Shown piece by piece: positions 1 through 4,708 of a stretch of DNA of 23,257 nt. Position numbers and translations under genes: made by a program. Under the pieces are notes generated by a model. It did not search any database. It was not told the DNA's origin and saw nothing but the letters and a program-made list of their open reading frames with translations. The first letter of the stretch is position 1, and each line of letters opens with the position of its first letter. Source of the stretch: DAOVVL01 sp965603095 (lineage in GTDB: Bacteria; Pseudomonadota; Alphaproteobacteria; Rhodospirillales; Magnetovibrionaceae); assembly GCA_965603095.1 (NCBI GenBank), contig CBFDBQ010000034.1, positions 1 to 23,257 of the forward strand, given 5' to 3'.

Positions 1-30
1 CCCCTTAATAAAAGAGAGTTTCTTGGCCAG
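1..30 (+). repeat. Direct repeat, copy 1 of the pair flanking the Abi module
   Basis: Positions 1-30 are identical to 1018-1047 (beginning CCCCTTAATAAAAG, ending TTCTTGGCCAG). The window starts inside or at the edge of the repeat, so 30 bp is a minimum length. The next 14 positions (31-44 versus 1048-1061) still match at about half the sites, several differences being C in copy 1 and T in copy 2. The two copies bracket the structured leader and the Abi gene. No third copy was seen in the window. Confidence 0.85.
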
Positions 31-97
31 CGCCAGCGCCCCTTGCAACCTTGATAATCATTTTGACTTCAATGAAGTTGGTTTAATGCAGGACTAA
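2..97 (+). CDS. Possible C-terminal tail of an unidentified upstream gene (partial)
   Basis: Frame 2 is open from the left edge to a TAA at 95-97, giving a 31-residue tail that begins PLIKESFLAS and ends GLMQD. I do not recognise it, and its start lies outside the window. The frame runs through the direct repeat at 1-30. At the second repeat copy (1018-1047) the corresponding frame again reads PLIKESFLAS but then diverges and stops at a TAA about 27 nt past the repeat. That is what integration into the 3' end of a gene would leave. The stop lies inside stem-loop 77-103, which argues partly against coding. This may be a chance open frame. Confidence 0.2.
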   Translation, partial: PLIKESFLASASAPCNLDNHFDFNEVGLMQD

Positions 98-275
98 ACC
101 AACGTAAAATATTCAAAACCTAAACAGACAAAAGGAGAATTTCGCGCTACCCTTGCGCGAAAAACTAAGCGATTTGTGGATTTAGTGGTACAAAAGCGAA
201 ACCCCGGGAGGGCCTTGCGGCTGTCCCGGGGATCTAAACTATCCGGAGCCGCTTGCAAGCAGTGGCGAATTCCGG
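77..275 (+). ncRNA. Candidate structured RNA or leader upstream of the Abi/HEPN gene
   Basis: Four stem-loops follow one another on the strand of the downstream gene. A: 77-85 pairs with 95-103 (9 bp, no mismatch, 9-nt loop). B: 140-147 with 155-162 (8 bp, 7-nt loop). C: 202-209 with 224-231 (8 GC-rich bp), an inner 212-214/219-221 stem with a UUGC loop, and an outer 181-185/234-238 stem (TTTAG/CTAAA). D: 248-253 with 261-266 (one G-U pair) inside 243-247/271-275. The last helix ends 25 nt before the Abi ATG. No convincing coding frame fits the region. AbiF-family genes are known to have an adjacent conserved RNA motif; I cannot match its consensus from memory. It may be a separate antitoxin-like RNA or a cis-acting 5' leader. 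Stem pairings are certain as sequence; function is inferred. Confidence 0.55.
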
Positions 276-300
276 CGTGCATATATAGGGTAGAACAATA

Positions 301-975
301 ATGCCAATTCTTCAACAATTATCGCAACCTATTGTTACTAAAGAGTTAATGGACGCTATTGAGTTTACGCATTCTTCTGCACGGCTTAGGCCATACCTAC
401 AAGCTGCGGGGCATGATAATGACAGGACGATGGCATTATACCTGTGGAATGCAGCAGTCGGTCAAAGTTTCCACTTCCCACTTCAGGGTCTAGAGGTGTC
501 GCTACGAAATGGTATCAATAAGGTGCTGATCGATGAATGTGGGGACGGATGGTGGGAAGTCCAAACTGCACCCACGTTTTTTAACCAGCGGCGTATAGAT
601 GACCTTGCAAAAACAAAAGACAGGGTGGCTAGAAGGGTAACCACCGTCACTGTAGACGACATGGTTGCTGGTTTGACTTTTGGGTTTTGGGTCGGGTTAT
701 TGGCTCCAAGATATTATCCTAAGTTATGGAGTAGGCGCTTATCAGATGTTTTCCCCGGTTTACCGCTAGATGTCGATCACAGGCAAGTATATGCAAAAAT
801 AAATAAACCCCTCGATATTCGGAATAGGATATTCCACCACGAGCCGCTTATTAATGAAAATCTATCTGGGTTCTATTCAGAAACAATGGCTTTGTTAAAG
901 TGGCTTTGCCCCGAAACGCAGGGCTGGATCAAAAATAATTGTTCCGTTCCAGCCGTCTTGCGAAACAAGCCTTAA
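301..975 (+). CDS. Abi_2 / AbiD-AbiF-like abortive infection protein with HEPN motif
   Basis: This 224-residue protein fits the Abi-like (AbiD/AbiF, COG4823-type) family in length and landmarks. These are an N-terminal block ALYLWNAAVGQSFHFPLQGL (45-64) followed by EVSLRN, a middle block LTFGFWVGLL (125-134), and a C-terminal RNRIFHHEP (174-182). The last is an R-x4-H motif (R174, H179) of the HEPN ribonuclease superfamily, to which Abi_2 proteins are assigned. Known relatives block phage growth by stopping host metabolism, probably through RNA cleavage. There is no signal peptide or membrane segment, so it should be cytoplasmic. The ATG at 301 has only a weak upstream GGG at 288-290, so translation may depend on the structured leader. 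It lies between 30-bp direct repeats and is unrelated to its housekeeping neighbours, which suggests acquisition. Family assignment is fairly sure; RNase activity is inferred. Confidence 0.8.
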   Translation: MPILQQLSQPIVTKELMDAIEFTHSSARLRPYLQAAGHDNDRTMALYLWNAAVGQSFHFPLQGLEVSLRNGINKVLIDECGDGWWEVQTAPTFFNQRRIDDLAKTKDRVARRVTTVTVDDMVAGLTFGFWVGLLAPRYYPKLWSRRLSDVFPGLPLDVDHRQVYAKINKPLDIRNRIFHHEPLINENLSGFYSETMALLKWLCPETQGWIKNNCSVPAVLRNKP

Positions 976-1017
976 ATATAATTGCTTGGCTCTGGTAAAG
1001 TCCCAGCAGTAATATTT

Positions 1018-1047
1018 CCCCTTAATAAAAGAGAGTTTCTTGGCCAG
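1018..1047 (+). repeat. Direct repeat, copy 2 of the pair flanking the Abi module
   Basis: This is an exact 30-bp match to 1-30, placed 42 bp after the Abi stop codon. It marks the right boundary of a roughly 1-kb unit. Possible origins are an attachment-site duplication, a target duplication, or recombination between dispersed repeats. No integrase or transposase is present between the copies, so the unit would have to be moved by something encoded elsewhere. Confidence 0.85.
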
Positions 1048-1073
1048 TGTTAGTGGGGGTTTTCTTACATTGT

Positions 1074-1105
1074 AAAAAGGGCCTATTGCAGACTTTTGTC
1101 AGGCC
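1074..1105 (-). terminator. Rho-independent terminator reading leftward
   Basis: On the minus strand, GGCCT (1105-1101) pairs with AGGCC (1084-1080), and an inner GAC/GTC stem with a 4-nt loop lies at 1091-1100. A run of five T follows (complement of 1074-1078). It lies downstream of tRNA-Asn and may end the tRNA transcript. The helix has an internal bulge, so strength is moderate. Confidence 0.5.
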
Positions 1106-1132
1106 AAAAAAAAGAACGGTTTTTAAGCCCAA

Positions 1133-1154
1133 ACGGAACCTATACGGAACCTAT
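1133..1154 (+). repeat. Tandem 11-bp direct repeat (ACGGAACCTAT x2)
   Basis: Two perfect back-to-back copies of ACGGAACCTAT fill 1133-1143 and 1144-1154, between the right flanking repeat of the Abi module and the tRNA terminator. There is no coding context. It could be a recombinase or regulator binding site, or a remnant of an integrated element near the tRNA genes. Confidence 0.6.
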
Positions 1155-1169
1155 GACCATTTCCAAAGT

Positions 1170-1209
1170 AACAAGGGGCTAACCGTTTATAGGCTAACCC
1201 CTTGTTTTT
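1170..1209 (+). terminator. Bidirectional Rho-independent terminator
   Basis: AACAAGGGG (1170-1178) pairs perfectly with CCCCTTGTT (1198-1206). T1205-T1209 follow on the plus strand, so it would stop rightward transcription from the Abi module before the tRNA genes. On the minus strand the same stem follows tRNA-Asn directly, but the tail is less T-rich. It probably insulates the two units. Confidence 0.65.
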
Positions 1210-1212
1210 AAA

Positions 1213-1288
1213 TGGCTCCGGCGGCAAGACTCGAACTTGCGACAAGGCGATTAACAGTCGCCTGCTCTACCAACTGAGCTACGCCGGA
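1213..1288 (-). tRNA. tRNA-Asn (GTT)
   Basis: The minus strand gives a complete 76-nt cloverleaf. The acceptor stem TCCGGCG/CGCCGGA is followed by discriminator G and an encoded CCA. The D-arm contains GCTCAGTTGGTAGAGC, the anticodon arm is GGCGA-CTGTTAA-TCGCC with anticodon GTT, and the T-arm is GCAAG-TTCGAGT-CTTGC. All stems pair fully. It lies 11 nt downstream of tRNA-Cys on the same strand and is probably co-transcribed with it. Confidence 0.98.
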
Positions 1289-1299
1289 TCAGCGTGATA

Positions 1300-1373
1300 T
1301 GGAGGCGCGGACCGGAATCGAACCGGTGTACACGGCTTTGCAGGCCGCTGCGTAGCCACTCCGCCACCGCGCC
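1300..1373 (-). tRNA. tRNA-Cys (GCA)
   Basis: The minus strand gives a 74-nt cloverleaf. The acceptor stem is GGCGCGG/CCGCGCC with discriminator T and an encoded CCA. The anticodon arm is GCGGC-CTGCAAA-GCCGT (terminal G-U) with anticodon GCA, and the T-arm is ACCGG-TTCGAAT-CCGGT. It is the promoter-proximal gene of the tRNA-Cys/tRNA-Asn pair. Confidence 0.98.
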
Positions 1374-1424
1374 CTCGTTTTACCATGAGGGAAATTGGCT
1401 TGTTTTCCTCGCGAGGGCGCTGGA

Positions 1425-1453
1425 ACTTAAAACTTTTGTCTAGCCCCGGTCAA
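1425..1453 (-). promoter_or_regulatory. Candidate promoter for the tRNA-Cys/tRNA-Asn unit
   Basis: On the minus strand, TTGACC (complement of 1448-1453) stands 17 bp from TTAAGT (complement of 1425-1430), about 50 nt before the 5' end of tRNA-Cys. The -35 is good and the -10 is mediocre. A 10-bp palindrome CCTCGCGAGG (1407-1416) lies between the -10 and the tRNA. The rest of 1374-1602 holds only a hairpin, AGGGCT/AGCCCT at 1540-1558, upstream of the next gene. Confidence 0.35.
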
Positions 1454-1602
1454 GGGCCACATTTGTCAAATATGCCCAGTATTTGAATTAATTGGGACAT
1501 TCGGTGGATACAATGGGGTTATTGTGCAGAAGGCCCGGAAGGGCTATTTTAAAGCCCTGATTAATAAGCCTTAATCTACACATCTAAACAAGGACATAAT
1601 AA

Positions 1603-2259
1603 ATGGATTTTGCCGCTGCCAGACATTTTATGGTCGAAGGACAGATACGAACAAACCGGGTTACCAATACCCTTTTGGTTGATGCCATGGATAGCATCGC
1701 TAGAGAAGAGTTCTTGCCCGAAGCATTAAAAGCCCGCGCATATATAGACGAAGACATTAATGTCGCGCCTGGGCGCATACTGATGGAGCCGATGGTTCTG
1801 GCGCGCATGTTAGAAATAGCCGAAATAAAAGAAACCGATTTATGTATGGTCGCCGCATCAGCAACAGGATACGAAGCCGCATGTATGGCAACCATGGCAA
1901 GCGCGGTTGTTGCAATAGAAAGCAATGTTGATCTTGCCGCCAGCTCGGAAGAGGTATTAAAAAATATTGGCGCAGATACTGTCTCAGTTTTAAAGGGCGA
2001 CGTAACCAAGGGCCATCCTGCCCAAGCACCATTTGATGTAATATTGATAAACGGCGCAGTTTCAGAAGCCCCCGAAACGTTGATTAATCAACTTGCCGAA
2101 GGCGGGCGCCTGCTGGCGGTTATTGCCCCAGCCGGTGCAGTTCCCGGTAAAGCAACTCTTGTAACTAAACTTGATGGCGTTGTATCAGAGCGACAGGTAT
2201 TTGATGCTAATATCCCCGGATTGCCCGAGTTTACCAAGGCACCCACTTTTTCATTTTAG
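1603..2259 (+). CDS. Protein-L-isoaspartate O-methyltransferase family protein, divergent
   Basis: The 218-residue protein matches the PCMT family in size and overall pattern: an N-terminal MVEGQIRTNRV block (10-20), a Rossmann methyltransferase core, and a C-terminal segment including GGRLLAVIAP. True PCMTs use S-adenosylmethionine to methylate isoaspartyl residues in damaged proteins. Two signatures are altered. The usual active-site segment around ISQPY reads RILMEPMVLARM (58-69), and the glycine-rich SAM loop (GTGSGY type) reads VAASATGYEAA (83-93). Catalysis is therefore uncertain. The start is ATG with AGGA at 1591-1594. The next gene, tolC, begins 10 nt after the stop, so the pair is an operon; this pairing recurs in alphaproteobacteria. 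Confidence 0.8.
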   Translation: MDFAAARHFMVEGQIRTNRVTNTLLVDAMDSIAREEFLPEALKARAYIDEDINVAPGRILMEPMVLARMLEIAEIKETDLCMVAASATGYEAACMATMASAVVAIESNVDLAASSEEVLKNIGADTVSVLKGDVTKGHPAQAPFDVILINGAVSEAPETLINQLAEGGRLLAVIAPAGAVPGKATLVTKLDGVVSERQVFDANIPGLPEFTKAPTFSF

Positions 2260-2272
2260 GATTTTTCATTTG
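2258..2272 (+). promoter_or_regulatory. Shine-Dalgarno and TTG start that fix the tolC N-terminus
   Basis: AGGA at 2258-2261 overlaps the TAG stop of the preceding gene and lies 8 nt before TTG at 2270-2272. Starting there puts a classic signal peptide at the N-terminus. A start further upstream would run about 90 nt into the preceding gene and bury the signal peptide. Confidence 0.7.
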
Positions 2273-3640
2273 CCCAGCAATACAAATATAAAAAAACCGG
2301 GCCTGTTCTTGGCCGTTATCCTTGCTAGTGGCGTTATATCCGGCCAGTCCCACGCAGGCGGGTTTGAGGACGCCTTGGCAAAGGCCTACAGCGCAAACCC
2401 GACATTGCAGCAATCACGCGCTGGTCTTCGGGCTACGGACGAAGGGGTTCCTTATGCGCTTTCTGGTTTTCGCCCCAGCATTTCTGCAACAGGCACCGCT
2501 AGCGAATATGAAAAAGAAACCAACCTTGCCCCCGGCGTAACCACAAACCTTTCGCCCAGAACAATGTCGCTGACCGTTACCCAATCAATATTTTCCGGCT
2601 TGGGAACACTGTCTTCCTTGCGCAAAGCCGTAAGCACCGTAAAGGCATCTCGCGCCAGATTGCTCAGCACCGAACAGAATATTTTATTGAGAACGGCAAC
2701 TGCTTATTTAGATGTTGTAAGAAACAAAGCGATTACGGACCTCAACACAAACAACGAACAGGTTCTTGGCCGCCAACTTGAAGCAACAAGGGATCGTTTT
2801 AAGGTTGGTGAAATTACCCGTACCGATGTTCATATTGCCGAGGCTCGTTTGGCCCGGGTCAAGGCAGAGCGAATCGCCGCCCAAGGACAGCTGGAAACAT
2901 CAAAAGCATCTTATGCAAATGTCGTTGGTGAAGTAGGTGAAGATTTTAACGCACCCAAATTAAACTTGAACTTGCCAAAATCTTTGGAAATTGCCCTGAA
3001 CGAAGGCCGTAAAGGCAATCCCATTGTTATTGCCGCCGAATATGATGAGGTAGCGGCGCGGGAATCGGCAAATGTGGCAAAGGCAGAATTGATGCCTAGC
3101 ATAGACCTTAGCGGAACCGCAAAACGTAGCTTTGATTCGGTGCAAGATAATTATGAATCCGATGAGTTGACCGGGATGCTTACGTTGTCTGTGCCGCTGT
3201 ATCAGGGCGGTGCCGCTTATTCCAGCCTTAGGAGCTCTCGTCACCAGGCCGCCTCCGCCCGTCTTGCATTTGATCAGGCGTTAAGGGACGTAACAGAGGA
3301 AATTCATCGGGCATGGGAAAGTAATTTAACAGCCTTAGCGCGAATCGGGGCGTTTGAAACACAGGTAAAAGCATCGGAAACAGCACTTGAAGGCGTAGAA
3401 AAAGAGGCATCTGTTGGCTCAAGAACCGTACTAGATGTGCTTGATGCAGAGCAGGAATTGCTTGATGCACGGGTAAATCTTGTTAGTTCTCAAAGGGATG
3501 CAACAGTTTCCGCCTTGACGTTACTGTCTTCTGTAGGCAGGTTAACCGCTAAGGAATTGCAACTGCCTGTGGATTTGTATGACGCAGAAGGGCATTATCG
3601 GGACGTTAGGTGGAAGATGTTTGGCGCTGGCATTGATTGA
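2270..3640 (+). CDS. tolC: TolC family outer membrane protein (type I secretion / efflux channel)
   Basis: From the TTG start the protein has 456 residues, typical of the TolC type I secretion outer-membrane family. The N-terminus has lysines (KK, 8-9), a hydrophobic run LFLAVILASG (12-21) and a likely cleavage after QSHA (about residue 29). The mature start GGFEDALAKAYSANPTLQQS matches the first TolC helix. Two long helical halves follow with the family's repeat structure, including RTATAYLDVVRN and VGEITRTDV in the first half and LYQGGAAYSSLRSS and VLDVLDAEQELLDA in the second. TolC trimers span the outer membrane and periplasm and pair with inner-membrane exporters. No ABC exporter or adaptor gene is next to it, so it is probably a shared exit duct. 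Confidence 0.92.
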   Translation: MPSNTNIKKPGLFLAVILASGVISGQSHAGGFEDALAKAYSANPTLQQSRAGLRATDEGVPYALSGFRPSISATGTASEYEKETNLAPGVTTNLSPRTMSLTVTQSIFSGLGTLSSLRKAVSTVKASRARLLSTEQNILLRTATAYLDVVRNKAITDLNTNNEQVLGRQLEATRDRFKVGEITRTDVHIAEARLARVKAERIAAQGQLETSKASYANVVGEVGEDFNAPKLNLNLPKSLEIALNEGRKGNPIVIAAEYDEVAARESANVAKAELMPSIDLSGTAKRSFDSVQDNYESDELTGMLTLSVPLYQGGAAYSSLRSSRHQAASARLAFDQALRDVTEEIHRAWESNLTALARIGAFETQVKASETALEGVEKEASVGSRTVLDVLDAEQELLDARVNLVSSQRDATVSALTLLSSVGRLTAKELQLPVDLYDAEGHYRDVRWKMFGAGID

Positions 3641-3715
3641 AATGATTAAAACAATCGAAATGTTGACTTATTAGTAACTTATTCTGCCGTAACCTTAGAT
3701 TTAGTTTATATGTTC

Positions 3716-3734
3716 GATTCTCAATAGTTGAATC
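3716..3734 (+). promoter_or_regulatory. Paired GANTC sites in inverted orientation upstream of popZ
   Basis: GATTC (3716-3720) and GAATC (3730-3734) lie 9 bp apart, 42-60 bp before the popZ start. GANTC is the target of the cell-cycle DNA methyltransferase CcrM in many alphaproteobacteria. The presence of CcrM here is assumed, not seen. The spacer 3641-3775 also has TTGACT at 3663-3668, but no well-placed -10 partner. Confidence 0.3.
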
Positions 3735-3775
3735 CTGCAGGGGGCCCACACTAGGGGGCTAATAGAGAGTAAATA

Positions 3776-4564
3776 ATGAGCGAAGAAACTCAGGAGAATC
3801 CGGGCGAAGAGCCGTCCATGGAAGACATTCTCGCTTCTATCCGACGTATTTTGTCGGAAGATGACGAAGAGGCAGCAGGAGAAGGCGAAGCAGCCGCGCC
3901 TGCAACTGCGCCCGCCGCAGAAGAGCCTGTCGAAGATGAAATGGCCGCCGCCATGGCAGAAATGGCCGCCGCAGAAGAACCTGAGGCACCAGCCGAAGAC
4001 GATATGGCCGCCGCTATGGAGGCCATGGAAGCAGAAGAACCAGCCGCCGCAGAAGAACCCGAAGAAGAAATGGACATGGCAGCTGCCATGGAATCAATGG
4101 AAGCTGAGGAAGAAAAGCCTGCTCCCGCGCCAATACAAGTTGAGCTAGCAGAGGATGAGCCAGAACCGGCTCCACCACCTCCCGTTCCCGCACCCGCACC
4201 CGTTGTTGCCGCTGCACCACCACCACCACCACCGGCAAGACCCGGCGGTGAACCAGATATTTCATCAATTCTCGACCTTACCAGAGAAATGATCACATCA
4301 GTTCCCGAAGGTACAGAAGGGCTTGTTTCTACTGCAACATATAGGGCATCGACAGATGTTTTGGGCGATTTGGCTCGGGCCATACTTGGCCAACGTGAAT
4401 TACAGGTTGGCGGAAGCGATATAACCCTAGAAGGCATGGTTCGCGAAATGATGCGCCCATTGCTCAAAGAATGGCTGGACCAGAACCTGCCATATTTGAT
4501 TGAGCGTCTGGTTAAAAAGGAAATTGACCTTATGATTAACCGGGCAGAGCGCCTCGACAGCTAA
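3776..4564 (+). CDS. popZ: PopZ, polar organising protein (DUF2497)
   Basis: PopZ self-assembles at cell poles of alphaproteobacteria and anchors the chromosome through ParB and other partners. The three-part design is visible. The N-terminal partner-binding helix is EEPSMEDILASIRRILSEDD (11-30). A long acidic and proline-rich linker spans about 31-160. The conserved oligomerisation region runs from about 195 to 260 (LGDLARAILGQ, MVREMMRPLLKEWLDQNLPY, LIERLVKKEIDLMINRAERL). At 262 residues it is longer than the 177-residue Caulobacter protein. The extra length is in the linker, which has three repeats of a DEMAAAMEAMEAEEP-like unit (about 54-74, 75-95, 99-118) and polyproline runs. It sits between tolC and valS, a conserved alphaproteobacterial arrangement, and has its own terminator. 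Confidence 0.93.
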   Translation: MSEETQENPGEEPSMEDILASIRRILSEDDEEAAGEGEAAAPATAPAAEEPVEDEMAAAMAEMAAAEEPEAPAEDDMAAAMEAMEAEEPAAAEEPEEEMDMAAAMESMEAEEEKPAPAPIQVELAEDEPEPAPPPPVPAPAPVVAAAPPPPPPARPGGEPDISSILDLTREMITSVPEGTEGLVSTATYRASTDVLGDLARAILGQRELQVGGSDITLEGMVREMMRPLLKEWLDQNLPYLIERLVKKEIDLMINRAERLDS

Positions 4565-4585
4565 ACTGCCTTAGATATTTACATC

Positions 4586-4623
4586 AAACCGCCCTCGGAA
4601 TGCATCCGGGGGCGGTTTTTTTT
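4586..4623 (+). terminator. Rho-independent terminator after popZ
   Basis: AAACCGCCC (4586-4594) pairs with GGGCGGTTT (4610-4618), and T4616-T4623 form the U-tract. It lies 22 nt after the popZ stop and separates popZ from valS. Confidence 0.92.
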
Positions 4624-4708
4624 AAACAATACTGTTCCCATTGGGGCTTGGCTTCGTTAAACAATCAGCTAGACAATTATTTTTATATTTTTGAGGCGAT
4701 CCATAGAA

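Noticed and set aside
66..103. Integron attC-type recombination site for the 1-kb module
   Set aside because: The inverted repeats lack the RYYYAAC/GTTRRRY core pair, and no integron integrase is visible.
94..318. 74-codon open frame on the minus strand upstream of the Abi gene
   Set aside because: It lies over the stem-loops of the structured region and runs into the Abi start, has no recognisable domain, and is better explained as an antisense shadow of a structured RNA.
1..1060. Insertion sequence or transposon
   Set aside because: No transposase frame, and the flanking repeats are direct with no terminal inverted repeats found.
1153..1182. Mini-frame ATG...TAA (MTISKVTRG) before the tRNA genes, resembling an integrase N-terminus
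   Set aside because: Only nine codons, overlapping the terminator stem, with no further integrase homology in any frame; chance is likely.
1561..1574. CtrA-like TTAA-N-TTAA box upstream of the PCMT gene
   Set aside because: The spacing is 6 rather than the canonical 7 bp and the region is AT-rich; not convincing.
1584..2009. 141-codon minus-strand frame opposite the PCMT gene
   Set aside because: Antisense shadow of a gene with recognisable family features on the plus strand.
3790..4467. 225-codon minus-strand frame opposite popZ
   Set aside because: Serine- and alanine-rich antisense product of the biased GCC/GAA codon composition of the PopZ linker; no domain and no start signal.
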